Under the pieces are notes generated by a model, which saw nothing but the letters and a program-made list of their open reading frames with translations, was not told the DNA's origin and made no database searches. Below, one piece after another: positions 52,633 to 60,779 of a stretch of 64,000 nucleotides of DNA (positions are counted from its first letter, which is position 1; each line of letters begins with the position of its first letter). The translations under genes and the position numbers were made by a program. The stretch comes from Novosphingobium sp. Chol11. Lineage in GTDB: Bacteria > Pseudomonadota > Alphaproteobacteria > Sphingomonadales > Sphingomonadaceae. The stretch spans positions 1 through 64,000 of the forward strand of contig NZ_OBMU01000005.1 in NCBI RefSeq assembly GCF_900218065.1, in the 5' to 3' direction.

Positions 52633-53574
52633 ATGACCAGCTCCCTTTCAGCAGTGCTCCAAGCACTCGAACTCGGCCATCTCGACCTGATGGGCGACCA
52701 ACGCTCGATGGAAGCGCCGCCGCCGGCCGAAGCGCTCGAACAGACCGTCAGCGCCATCTGGAGCGATCTCTTCGCGCTCTTCCCCTTCACCGCGCTCGAA
52801 CGCGACATCGAGGATCTGGGCTGGGGCTTCGTCAATCTCTTCCACCGCGCGGCCGCCAAGAAGCATCAGCTGATCGACCGCCTGACCGACGAGATCCGGC
52901 TCCTGCTCGCCGAGCAGGACGGATCGGAGATCGCGACCGCTGATCTCGAGGACAAGATCGATCTCGCCCGCAAGGTCGAGCAGTCCGCCCAGGCCTATGA
53001 GGGGATGCGCGACACCGCGGCGCGCCACTATCTGCATGAGACCGGCCGCTCCTGGGTGCCCGCGACCGGCAACCGCATCTCGCTCGGCACGACCGCTGCG
53101 ATCGTCGATGGCCGGGCCTATTTGCAGGCGCGGCGCGAGCGGGTGCGCGATGCCAATATGGTCCATGGCACGCCCGTGGTCTTCGCCGGCGGGCGCCTTC
53201 GCTTCGCCAGCGACGACGAGGCCAAGCAGTTTGCCGACAATCTGCTGCGGACCCTCAAGGCCGTGCGCGAACGTGTGGGCGACATGTATCTCGTCCATGG
53301 CGGCGACATGAAGGGCATCGAGCGTCTTGCAGCATCCTGGGCCGAGCAGAACGGCATCCAGCAGCTGCGGTTCGGCCTTGATCGCAAGCTTGGCGATCGT
53401 GCCGGCTTCCGGCGCAACGAGCAGATGCTCTCGGTCAAGCCGCGCTACGTCATTGCCTTCCAGGGCAACGGCGTCACCGAAAGGCTGGTGGTCGAGGCCA
53501 AGGCGCGCGGCATCCATGTCGTCGATCGCCGCGGACCGCTCGGAACGCCGCCGGCGGCTTTATCTCGCGGCTGA
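52633..53574 (+). CDS. DUF2493-family protein
   Basis: A 313-aa protein common on alphaproteobacterial plasmids. The C-terminal third is the DUF2493/SLOG-like domain: TPVVFAGGRLRFASDDEAKQF, MYLVHGGDMKGIERLAASWAEQN and RYVIAFQGNGVTERLVVEAKARG, a Rossmann nucleotide-binding pattern. The N-terminal 150 residues are charged and helical. SLOG domains bind nucleotide-derived ligands, but the role of this subgroup is unknown. A strong terminator follows. Confidence 0.85.
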   Translation: MTSSLSAVLQALELGHLDLMGDQRSMEAPPPAEALEQTVSAIWSDLFALFPFTALERDIEDLGWGFVNLFHRAAAKKHQLIDRLTDEIRLLLAEQDGSEIATADLEDKIDLARKVEQSAQAYEGMRDTAARHYLHETGRSWVPATGNRISLGTTAAIVDGRAYLQARRERVRDANMVHGTPVVFAGGRLRFASDDEAKQFADNLLRTLKAVRERVGDMYLVHGGDMKGIERLAASWAEQNGIQQLRFGLDRKLGDRAGFRRNEQMLSVKPRYVIAFQGNGVTERLVVEAKARGIHVVDRRGPLGTPPAALSRG

Positions 53575-53581
53575 CCGCCGT

Positions 53582-53609
53582 GCCGGCCGCTTCGGCGGCC
53601 GGCTTTTCT
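53582..53609 (+). terminator. intrinsic terminator after the DUF2493 gene
   Basis: GCCGGCCGC, TTCG tetraloop, GCGGCCGGC, then TTTTCT. It begins 8 bp after the stop codon. Confidence 0.85.
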
Positions 53610-53686
53610 CAATCTCGCGGATTCCGGTGCCGGAGGGGAGGGGGCGGGGCGGATGCGTCCCTTGTTCCCTTCGGAGGTTCCGCATC

Positions 53687-54355
53687 ATGTTCATGCCCGA
53701 TCGCGCCAGTGCGTGCGCGCTCCTTGCCTTCCGCGCCGCGCATGGCCGCCACTGGAAGGCGAAGCTGCTGTCCTTATGGTCGACAGGCCGCGATGTGGAC
53801 GAAGCCGATGGCGCTTACTTACGGCATCTTCGCAACCAGGCCGGTCCCTCCTGGCTCCGCCAGCTGACGCCGCGCCGCTGGCGCGCGATCGAAAGATTGG
53901 CGGCGCCCGGCGATCCGGTGCTTGCAGCCGTGTTTCTCGATCGAGCGCGCGAATTTCATCGCGGCGCGCAGATTGGCGCGCCTATTGCGCTTGCGCCGGC
54001 ACTGCACTTGCTCGCGATCTCCTGCGAACTGGGTTTGAAGGCGCATCTTTTGGGTCATGGCTGGACGGACGATGCGCTGGCCCGCGATATCCGTCATGAC
54101 CTTGTCCGCGCCCTCGACGAGGCGCGGCAGCTAGGCCTGCCGGCGCCCGGTCGTCCGCTGGCCGATTTCATCAAGAGCCTCGGCCCGGCCTATGCCGTGC
54201 ATCGGATCGACGCGCTGGTGGCAGGTGGCTATGCCTGCGACATCGGCGCCGTGCTTTGCGAGACCGGGCAGCTCCTCGATGCCGTGGCGGCCTGCCTGAG
54301 GCCAGCCACGCCAGGCGCCGCCACCTTGCGTACCTCCTCTTCCCCCTCCGCGTGA
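53687..54355 (+). CDS. unrecognised protein with HEPN-like segment
   Basis: A 222-aa protein. LAFRAAHGRHWKAKLLSLWSTGRD and LRHLRNQAGPSWL form a basic N-terminal module. The second half, APALHLLAISCELGLKAHLL followed by RHDLVRALDEARQLG, resembles HEPN helical domains, where such a helix and a downstream His/Asp occur, but a full R-x4-6-H RNase motif is not evident. Function unknown. A GGAGGGGAGGGGG box lies 55 bp upstream. Confidence 0.65.
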   Translation: MFMPDRASACALLAFRAAHGRHWKAKLLSLWSTGRDVDEADGAYLRHLRNQAGPSWLRQLTPRRWRAIERLAAPGDPVLAAVFLDRAREFHRGAQIGAPIALAPALHLLAISCELGLKAHLLGHGWTDDALARDIRHDLVRALDEARQLGLPAPGRPLADFIKSLGPAYAVHRIDALVAGGYACDIGAVLCETGQLLDAVAACLRPATPGAATLRTSSSPSA

Positions 54356-54762
54356 TCGTGCAACGGACGTCGTGTCGAGCCCGCGAGTGGCCATGCGAAG
54401 GATCTACAATCCCGTCCTGCGGCTCAAGGGACGGGCAGATAAGGCACGGGCGTAAGGTCCGCGAGATGCCGGACCGGCGTGCTCGGCAAAGCCGGCAATA
54501 TCGGCGGTTTCGCTGGGTGGGCTCCGGTCATGGCCCAAGCGACGCACCGTCCTTCTCCTCATCTGACCCCTAAGCCGGCCGTCCGGCCCATCCAACCCGC
54601 AAGCCATCGGGCCGAGTTGCCGTGTGCCACGGCTGCCCGCACCACCCCTTGTCTCGGGGTTCCCCGGCGCTGCGCTGCCGGTGGATGGGCCGTCCTGTCC
54701 GCCTTGGCCGGGGATCAGTCGAAGGGACGGTCCCTTGGACCCACATCGAAGGAACTCAGGCC
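54356..54762. other. 407-bp non-coding stretch and leader of the SSB gene
   Basis: No gene is supported. It contains a second copy of TGCCCGCACCACCC (54634-54647) with GGGTTCCCC (54657-54665), as upstream of 52633, and the small palindrome AAGGGAC-G-GTCCCTT close to the SSB start. Confidence 0.5.
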
Positions 54763-55170
54763 ATGCAGAACCTCGTCATCCTCGCCGGCAATGTCGGTGG
54801 CACGCCGGAAACCCGCACCACCCAGGGCGGCACCCGCATTACCCATTTCAGCCTCGCCACCTCGCGCCCGAAGCGCGACAGCAACGGCAAGATCCTGCGC
54901 GACGACAACAATCGCCGCCTCGAGGACACCGAATGGCACCGGATCACCTGCTTCAACGGCGTCGGCAAGACGGTCGAGCAATATGTCGACAAGGGTATGA
55001 AGGTCATGGTCCGGGGCCGTATCCACTACACCCGCTGGACCGACAGCGAGAATATCGAACGCTACGGCGTCGAGATCATCGCCGACGAGGTGACCTTCCT
55101 CACCCGCGCCAAGTCCAACGAGAATAGCGGCGGCGGCAACGAGCCCGAAGACGATGAAATCCCCTTCTGA
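54763..55170 (+). CDS. ssb: single-stranded DNA-binding protein with canonical acidic tip
   Basis: A 135-aa SSB. VILAGNVGGTPETRTTQGGTRITHFSLATS and EWHRITCFNGVGKTVEQYVDKGMKVMVRGRI are the OB-fold strands; the protein ends EPEDDEIPF, the partner-binding acidic tip. GAAGGAACTC precedes the ATG. It differs from the tailless SSB-like protein at 40016. A hairpin terminator follows. Confidence 0.95.
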   Translation: MQNLVILAGNVGGTPETRTTQGGTRITHFSLATSRPKRDSNGKILRDDNNRRLEDTEWHRITCFNGVGKTVEQYVDKGMKVMVRGRIHYTRWTDSENIERYGVEIIADEVTFLTRAKSNENSGGGNEPEDDEIPF

Positions 55171-55183
55171 GCTCGGACAGGGC

Positions 55184-55214
55184 GGCCCGGCGGCATCGCC
55201 GCCGGGCCTCTTAT
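55184..55214 (+). terminator. hairpin terminator after ssb
   Basis: GGCCCGGCGGC, loop ATC, GCCGCCGGGCC, followed by TCTTAT. Eleven perfect base pairs starting 14 bp after the ssb stop. Confidence 0.7.
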
Positions 55215-55245
55215 CCTGTTCAGGCGCGGCATGGTCCCAAGCGGA

Positions 55246-55680
55246 TCAGCGGGATCGGCATCGCCCCTTGGCATAGCGCTCCCAGCGCAGCACGGTGCCG
55301 GTCGCAATCATCGCGCAGCTGAGATCGCCGATGCCGGGCGCGTTGCACCAGGCGCCGGTCCGGTTGCCCTTGGCTTCGCCGGTCGAGACGCAGCGCATGG
55401 TGGGGCCAGCCACGCGAATATGCCCGGTGGATGTCTGGCCGCGCGGTCCGCCAAGCAGGCGCACCAACGCATCGCGGGCGGCCGGGCCACTTGCTCTCGG
55501 ACAGGGCTGGCCGGGGCGGCAGCTGTTGTCGATCTCGCGCGCGGCAATGCCGGCGAGCCGCACATGGGCGCCCTCGCGGCACCAGATCGGGCCATCGCCA
55601 TCCCAGACGCGCGTCGGTGTGCAGGCGAAGGTCTGATCATTGGGGACCACGGCGGCGGCAAGCAGGAGCGGGAACAGCAT
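55246..55680 (-). CDS. secreted SNase-like (thermonuclease-family) protein
   Basis: A 144-aa protein with a short hydrophobic leader (MLFPLLLAAAVV). CTPTRVWDGDGPIWC, then VRLAGIAAREID, follows the staphylococcal nuclease pattern with the active-site Arg and Glu. The region of the second catalytic Arg is less clear (GEAKGNRTGAWC). Six cysteines suggest disulphides in the periplasm. It reads against its neighbours. A nuclease here might process DNA outside the cytoplasm, but activity is uncertain. Confidence 0.78.
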   Translation of the reverse strand: MLFPLLLAAAVVPNDQTFACTPTRVWDGDGPIWCREGAHVRLAGIAAREIDNSCRPGQPCPRASGPAARDALVRLLGGPRGQTSTGHIRVAGPTMRCVSTGEAKGNRTGAWCNAPGIGDLSCAMIATGTVLRWERYAKGRCRSR

Positions 55681-55985
55681 CCGGCGGGGCTAACCGACAA
55701 GCGGCGGCCTGTCATCCGGACCCGTTGGATGGAGCGGCAGGCAGGGCAAGGGGTGGGGCGCGACATCGGCGGGGACCTGGCCTCCTGGCCGGCGGGTTCG
55801 CCCGCTCTCAATCGGCGCGATCCTTGGTCCACCCGGTGACCTTTTGCGATCAACCCGCAAGGGGTCCGGTCGCTTCGCTACGGCTTTTTGGGCCTCCAGC
55901 CAAAAAAGTGATCGCGGCCACCGGCCGGACACATCGGGCGCCTGTCGAGCGGGACGAACCCGCCGGCGCGCAAAGGAGCCTCGAC
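55681..55985. other. 305-bp intergenic region
   Basis: Between the nuclease start and a small gene. I see a near-perfect hairpin CTTTTTGG...CCAAAAAAG around 55886-55910 and otherwise no clear element; it must contain the leftward nuclease promoter. Confidence 0.4.
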
Positions 55986-56150
55986 ATGTTCACCGACATC
56001 GCAATCGCTCGCCGCCACGCCTTCAGCCTCTCGCGCAGCCTCATGATGGTCACCTTCGTCATCGCGATCGGGCAGCATTACGGGGTTATCACCGCCGAAG
56101 ACGCCGACGGCAGCGTCGCCATCGTCACCGAATTCGATCCCTTTGCCTGA
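55986..56150 (+). CDS. small unknown protein
   Basis: A 54-aa frame, MFTDIAIARRHAFSLSRSLMM with one moderately hydrophobic segment (MVTFVIAIGQHYGVI) and an acidic end. GGAGCCTCGAC lies before the ATG. It resembles short plasmid-borne proteins but has no recognised domain. Confidence 0.5.
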   Translation: MFTDIAIARRHAFSLSRSLMMVTFVIAIGQHYGVITAEDADGSVAIVTEFDPFA

Positions 56151-56257
56151 CGGCTCGACCGGGAGCCGCTCGGCTCCCGGTTATTCCCCGCGCTTCGCTC
56201 GCGGCTTGCGCCGAAGACGAGAACCGATTGTTCAGATGCCGCGACTATGCTGCGATA

Positions 56258-56779
56258 ATGACGATTGAGGCTGCGATAGCGAATGCCGGCGATGATGCCC
56301 TGTGGGCGCGCGTCACCCAGGAGGTGAACGCCTGGCGCGGTGCCTGTCTGCAATGCTTCGCCGCGGTGGAGGTGGCCGTTACCGAGACTTTGCTGCATCT
56401 GAGCGCTCAGCCGGGACGAGGACAGTCGGTGAAGCTACGGCATTTGGTCGGGCAACGGCTCGATGACCTTGCTGCACTCGTCAATGAGGGCGGCCCCTTT
56501 TCCGTGGAGGGAAAGGGTGTCGCGAGCCTGCTGGCGGAATTTCGGCACCAGGAAGGGCTGCGCACGATGCTCGCCCATGGCCAGGCGAAGCTGACAGTCG
56601 AACGGACCAGTCGATGGGCCGCCATCTTTCGTGTGATCGCGATCCGGGCACGGCAGGCTGATCGTTCGACGCTCGTGATCGAAGAGAACGAGGCGGCGGA
56701 GAGGCTTCAGCAGCTCCGTAAGGTATCGCAGAAATTGTGTTCTGCACTTGGCAATCTGCGACGGGCGGTTGCCGTCTGA
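56258..56779 (+). CDS. unrecognised helical protein
   Basis: A 173-aa predicted all-helical protein (AWRGACLQCFAAVEVAVTETLLHL and later ERLQQLRKVSQKLCSALGNLRR). No family recognised and no strong ribosome-binding site at the ATG. Codon use is like the neighbours, so it is likely real. It stands alone in a region of accessory genes. Confidence 0.6.
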   Translation: MTIEAAIANAGDDALWARVTQEVNAWRGACLQCFAAVEVAVTETLLHLSAQPGRGQSVKLRHLVGQRLDDLAALVNEGGPFSVEGKGVASLLAEFRHQEGLRTMLAHGQAKLTVERTSRWAAIFRVIAIRARQADRSTLVIEENEAAERLQQLRKVSQKLCSALGNLRRAVAV

Positions 56780-56917
56780 AAGTCGGATTTCTCTGCATCT
56801 ATGCGCTGAGAATGGCGGCTCCGGCGCGGCCGGACCGGGCTCTAGGCTTCGCCCTGAGCCTTGTGCCAAGTCTCAGCCCATTCGGGTGACGATCCCTGCC
56901 GTGACTGCTCGCACTTC

Positions 56918-57268
56918 TCAACCCTGCGCGCAAACTATGGCCCGGCCGGTCGCGCCGCGCGCTGGAGGGCAGTTGGCCAGGCCCGCACGCAGGTGCTCAT
57001 CGTGCAGCAATATGTGCCAGGGACGGTCATGGCCCCGCGCCGCGAGATAATAGGCCGCGCCGTCGCAGCCGACCATGCGGCATCGGGCCTGCCGGTCGAT
57101 GAGGCTGGCGCCTGCTCCATGGAGCCCGATCAGGGCATCGACATCCTCGCGCATCAACGCACCGCAGCGGCGGCATTGCGATCGGACGAGGATCTGGCGC
57201 AGCCGCATCGCCTGGAGTGACGCGGTCCAGGCCGGGGCAAGGCGGAAGAGAGTGGCGCTGCTCGTCAT
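56918..57268 (-). CDS. small zinc-ribbon-like protein
   Basis: A 116-aa protein with SQCRRCGALMREDVDAL and later ARCRMVGCDG, two Cys pairs that could bind zinc, followed by AYYLAARGHDRPWHILL. It reads leftward, opposite to its neighbours. No named family; the Cys layout and compact size suggest a nucleic-acid or protein-binding zinc ribbon. Confidence 0.55.
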   Translation of the reverse strand: MTSSATLFRLAPAWTASLQAMRLRQILVRSQCRRCGALMREDVDALIGLHGAGASLIDRQARCRMVGCDGAAYYLAARGHDRPWHILLHDEHLRAGLANCPPARGATGRAIVCAQG

Positions 57269-57527
57269 GATGGGCGGAGGATAGCGCCGGGCTCTCCGCG
57301 GAGCCAGAGAATCAGGACACCGCGATCATCTCTTCGCGATCCCGCCCGCCAAGACCTTCCTCCTGTCGGCTTGCCTGGCCGGCGCGCGCGCCCGCGCAAG
57401 CCCGCTTTGCGGGCTTCTCCACTGCCGTTGCGACCCTGCCGGTGCGCGGCCGCGCTCTGCCGCCGGCCCTTGGCACGCCTGTCGGAAGGCCCCGGCGGGC
57501 GGGGCCGGACAGATCAGGAGCGTTCTC

Positions 57528-57920
57528 ATGTCCCAATCCTCCCCGAATGCGATGAGCCAGGCCGAGCGGATCGCCCGCGTCGCCGAACTCAATGACGCGC
57601 TTCGCCGGTCCATCCATAGCCCGGGCCGCAACCAGATCGTGATGACTGCGGGCGTTGCGGCGCTGATCGGCGACGTCGCCCTGTTCCGCGGCTTTCGCCG
57701 CCGCGCGGAGATCCTCCGGATCGTGCGCGACTATGACAGCTTCACGCCCGACAACGATCCGATCGACGAGCATGATTTCGGCCGCTTCGAGTTCGAGGAT
57801 GCGATCCTCTACTGGAAGATCGACTATTACGATCTCGAGCTCGCCTATGGCTCGCCGGATGCCGCGAACCCCGAGGTCACGACGCGCGTGCTCACTATCC
57901 TGCTGGCCGACGAATATTGA
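57528..57920 (+). CDS. DUF3768-family protein
   Basis: A 130-aa protein matching DUF3768: ERIARVAELNDALRRS, IVMTAGVAALIGDVALFRGF, then EHDFGRFEFEDAILYWKIDYYDLELAYGSPDAANPEVTTRVLTILLADEY. AGGAGCGTTCTC sets the start. The family is common on plasmids of alphaproteobacteria and its function is unknown. Confidence 0.9.
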   Translation: MSQSSPNAMSQAERIARVAELNDALRRSIHSPGRNQIVMTAGVAALIGDVALFRGFRRRAEILRIVRDYDSFTPDNDPIDEHDFGRFEFEDAILYWKIDYYDLELAYGSPDAANPEVTTRVLTILLADEY

Positions 57921-57930
57921 TCCGGCGCAG

Positions 57931-57954
57931 CCATCCCCCCGACCGGGGGGATGG
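57931..57954 (+). terminator. GC hairpin after the DUF3768 gene
   Basis: CCATCCCCCC, loop GACC, GGGGGGATGG: ten perfect base pairs beginning 10 bp after the stop. No T-tract. Confidence 0.6.
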
Positions 57955-57987
57955 CCCGCATAGTCTGCTTGAGCAGACTATGCGGGC
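57954..57987. promoter_or_regulatory. 34-bp palindrome, candidate parS for the second par locus (left)
   Basis: GCCCGCATAGTCTGC, loop TTGA, and its exact inverse. The inner part, ATAGTCTGC-N4-GCAGACTAT, recurs at 60150-60171 on the other side of the parA2-parB2 pair. It could also be a transcription terminator, but the repeated core argues for protein binding. Confidence 0.65.
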
Positions 57988-58111
57988 AACGGACGCCGCA
58001 TCCGCAAATGCGGGAGGGGAGGGCGCGGGTCCGAGATGTCGCGCGATTGCGCGTGGCCGGCGCCAGTGGCGCCGTTCGCTTGCCCGTTCACTGGCTCCAA
58101 GGAGACTTATC

Positions 58112-58288
58112 ATGGCCGCATATTTCGCCGCGCATCCCGATCACGCGTTTCTCTTCGCGTTCGGCTGCTTCGCCCTCACCGTCTATCTGTTCCGCTATGC
58201 CGGTCCCGGCATTGGGGGTGGCGGCGACTGGTCCTCGCGCGATCATTATGAGCGCAACCTGCGCGATGGTCCTGACGACTATTGCTGA
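58112..58288 (+). CDS. small single-span membrane protein
   Basis: A 58-aa protein with one hydrophobic helix (HAFLFAFGCFALTVYLFRYAG) and a charged C-terminus (WSSRDHYERNLRDGPDD). AAGGAGACTTATC precedes the ATG. It begins the short operon leading into the second parA and parB. A membrane tether for the partition machinery is an attractive but untested idea. Confidence 0.65.
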   Translation: MAAYFAAHPDHAFLFAFGCFALTVYLFRYAGPGIGGGGDWSSRDHYERNLRDGPDDYC

Positions 58289-58300
58289 GGTGCCGCGGTC

Positions 58301-59065
58301 ATGAAGACGATCGTCGTCAGCCTGCTCAAGGGCGGGGTCGGCAAGACCTTCCTCGCCAGTCATCTCGCCTGGTATCTTGCTGAACCGCCTGAGCGCCGCG
58401 TCGCCTTCGTCGATCTCGACCCGCAGGGCAGCTCGACGCGGCGCCTGGGCGCCGAGCGGCAAGGCGGATTTTCCGCCGACCTGTTCGATCCTGCCGCTGC
58501 CCTGTGCGCCGACGGGCAGGCCGGGCTAACCGTGCTCGGTGCCGATCCCCGTCTCCAGATGGTCAAGGCGGCGCAGGATGTGCGCGACTTCATCGGCCGC
58601 TTCCCGGCGCTCCGCCCGCATTTCGACTATTGCGTTATCGATACCGGTCCCAAGTGGGACGAGCTCACCTTGAGCGCGATGGCGGTCGCCGATGCCGTGA
58701 TCGCGCCGGTGCAGGTTGCCGAGGATTCGGTCGAATGCGCCAAGATGCTGCTGACCGCGCTGCGCAAGGCCGAGGCCGCGCGCGCCGGCCGCAAGATCGC
58801 TTTCCTCGGGCTCCTCCCCTCGATGGTCAATCCGTTCGACCGGCGCGAGATGGAGAATGCGGTGAAGCTGGCGCATGCGGTCGGCGAGAAGCTCATGTTC
58901 CCGGCCTTCATCAAGGCGCGGCCGACCTACAAGCATGCCGCGGAAAATCATCGTCCGGTATGGCAGGAGACCGGCAGCGGCGCCAAGGCGGCGGCCGAGG
59001 AGATCCGCGCGGTGCTCGCCGAGATCGAGGGGCGCATGACAAGCCAGGAGGTCGCGGCCGCCTGA
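58301..59065 (+). CDS. parA: ParA-family ATPase (second partition locus)
   Basis: A 254-aa type Ib-like ParA without an N-terminal helix-turn-helix. Walker A reads VSLLKGGVGKTFLASHL, Walker A' VAFVDLDPQGSSTRR and Walker B CVIDTGPKW. It overlaps the following parB as TGATG. It is unrelated in detail to the parA at 36863, which carries an extra N-terminal domain. Confidence 0.92.
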   Translation: MKTIVVSLLKGGVGKTFLASHLAWYLAEPPERRVAFVDLDPQGSSTRRLGAERQGGFSADLFDPAAALCADGQAGLTVLGADPRLQMVKAAQDVRDFIGRFPALRPHFDYCVIDTGPKWDELTLSAMAVADAVIAPVQVAEDSVECAKMLLTALRKAEAARAGRKIAFLGLLPSMVNPFDRREMENAVKLAHAVGEKLMFPAFIKARPTYKHAAENHRPVWQETGSGAKAAAEEIRAVLAEIEGRMTSQEVAAA

Positions 59066-60012
59066 TGGGCAAGTTCGACGAGCGCATCGAGGAGTTCGGA
59101 CTTCTTGTCGGCGACCATGAACGGGCGCGCCGGGTCGAGGATATCGAACTTGCGCGCATCCTGCCCGACCCCGGCAATCCCCGGCGCAGCTTCGACGATG
59201 ACGCGCTCGCCGAGCTGGCCGCCTCGATCGCGTCGCGCGGCGTGCTGCAGCCGATCACGGTTACGCCGCCCGACGCGAACGGCATGCACCGGATACGTCT
59301 GGGCGAGCGCCGCTTCCGCGCATCGCAGCTGGCGGGCCTTGCCACGATCCCCGCGATCGTCGTGCCGGTCGGCGAGGGAGTGCAACTGCTGGCCGACCAG
59401 ATCGTCGAGAACGACCAGCGCGCCAATCTGTCGTCGGTCGAGCTCGCCCATGCGATCGCCCGGATGCTGAAGGGCGGGATGAACCAGGTCGAGATCGCGG
59501 CGGCACTCGGCCGATCCAAGCAGTTCGTCTCGCTCTATGCCGCCTATGGCGACATGCCGGCCTATCTCAAGGCGGCCCTGCCGTTTGCGCCTATTCGCCT
59601 TCTCTATGATCTGCACCGGACGGCGAGGGACTACCCTGCCGAGGTCGAGGCCTATGTCGCCAGCTGGGGCGACGCCGGCGCAACGCTCGCCGCAGGATCG
59701 CGCTTCATCGCCGAACTCAAGCAGACGCACCCGGCGCCGGTCCCTCCGCGGGCGCCTGTGGCACAGCCATTGGCCCCCACCGACCGCGATCCGGTTCGAT
59801 CGGGCCTCACGGACAAACCCTCCGCGCCGATCCGATCTCCTAGACTACCGGTCTTGGTCGACGGCTTCCCTGCGTGGCTCCCGCTGGCGCCTTTGGTCAC
59901 GGTGATTTTCGAGGATGGCCGCGAGCGTGAAGTCGCTGCCTCGTCGATCGGTCCGACCGGCGAGAGAAGCGAGGCCTTGCCAACAACTGACCCGCCTCCT
60001 CCGCGTTCGTAG
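59065..60012 (+). CDS. parB: ParB-family protein (second partition locus)
   Basis: A 315-aa DNA-binding protein. LARILPDPGNPRRSFDDDALAELAASIASRG and IRLGERRFRASQLAG form the ParB N-terminal domain with the CTP-binding-type GERR motif; VEIAAALGRSKQFVSLYA is the helix-turn-helix. The last 70 residues are Pro-rich. A UUCG-capped terminator follows 21 bp after the stop. Confidence 0.92.
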   Translation: MGKFDERIEEFGLLVGDHERARRVEDIELARILPDPGNPRRSFDDDALAELAASIASRGVLQPITVTPPDANGMHRIRLGERRFRASQLAGLATIPAIVVPVGEGVQLLADQIVENDQRANLSSVELAHAIARMLKGGMNQVEIAAALGRSKQFVSLYAAYGDMPAYLKAALPFAPIRLLYDLHRTARDYPAEVEAYVASWGDAGATLAAGSRFIAELKQTHPAPVPPRAPVAQPLAPTDRDPVRSGLTDKPSAPIRSPRLPVLVDGFPAWLPLAPLVTVIFEDGREREVAASSIGPTGERSEALPTTDPPPPRS

Positions 60013-60032
60013 TTTATCTTGCACGATGGTTT

Positions 60033-60062
60033 GGGCCGTACCCTTCGGGGTGCGGCCCTTTT
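60033..60062 (+). terminator. intrinsic terminator with UUCG loop after parB2
   Basis: GGGCCGTACCC, TTCG, GGGTGCGGCCC, TTTT: eleven pairs with one G-U. Confidence 0.92.
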
Positions 60063-60149
60063 CGTGTCGATGGGCGGGGGCAGCGCCGAAGGCGCCGCCC
60101 CTTGCTGCGGACGATCGGTGTTCGAGAGGGGTTCGCTGGCCGAAGAACA

Positions 60150-60171
60150 ATAGTCTGCCCAAGCAGACTAT
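60150..60171. promoter_or_regulatory. palindrome, candidate parS for the second par locus (right)
   Basis: ATAGTCTGC, CCAA, GCAGACTAT. Same core as 57954-57987 but with a different loop and no GC extension. It also lies upstream of the mobilisation genes, so an operator or oriT-associated role is an alternative. Confidence 0.6.
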
Positions 60172-60218
60172 AAGATGAGTTGAGTAAAGGTAAGGGCCGG
60201 ATAGGCTTGGCGCCGGGG

Positions 60219-60779
60219 ATGTATGACAATAGCGTTGGGGACATGCCCGTCCTCACCTTTCGGCTCGACGATGATGTCGCCCAGCGTTTCGCCGCGCTCG
60301 CGGCGGTATCGGGCGGCCGCTCGGCGCTGCTGCGCCGCTTGATCGGTGACGCCTTGGCCATGGAGGCGGGGGAGGGGCATCAGGCGCCGCGCGCCCGCCA
60401 GCGCGCAACCTGCCGGGTCGAGGTTCGGCTGATCCCGGAAGAGATCGCCGCGCTCGACCGCGCGGCGGATGTGCTGGGGATGAAGCGTACCGACTGGATC
60501 ACCACGTTGCTGGCGCGGCGCTTGCGCGCAAACGCGCCCTTGCCGCGCGAGGAGCGGGCGGCCGTCGCGCAGGCGTGGCGCGAGCTCAATCGGATCGGGA
60601 TCAACCTCAACCAGGCGACCCGCGCGCTCAACGCCTCGGTGATGGTCGAATCCGGCCTCGACGTCGCGCGGGAAGCGGCCAGGGTCGCAAGCTTTAGGTC
60701 CGAGATCGTCGATGCGCTCGCCGGTCTCGGGGCCGCGCTCAAGGGCGATCTTCGCTACTGGGACATGGCCGATGCGTGA
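60219..60779 (+). CDS. MobC-like mobilisation accessory protein
   Basis: A 186-aa protein when started at ATG 60219 (ATG 60243 and TTG 60180 are alternatives). VLTFRLDDDVAQRFAALAAVSGGRSALLRRL is a ribbon-helix-helix; the C-terminal half (IPEEIAALDRAADVLGMKRTDWITTLLARRL, WRELNRIGINLNQATRALN) matches the MobC/relaxosome accessory family that helps open oriT DNA. It overlaps the relaxase gene by 8 bp. Confidence 0.82.
   Translation: MYDNSVGDMPVLTFRLDDDVAQRFAALAAVSGGRSALLRRLIGDALAMEAGEGHQAPRARQRATCRVEVRLIPEEIAALDRAADVLGMKRTDWITTLLARRLRANAPLPREERAAVAQAWRELNRIGINLNQATRALNASVMVESGLDVAREAARVASFRSEIVDALAGLGAALKGDLRYWDMADA

Noticed and set aside
57312..57773. Leftward 153-codon frame
   Set aside because: Overlaps the DUF3768 gene on the opposite strand, Arg/Ala-rich and without a domain.
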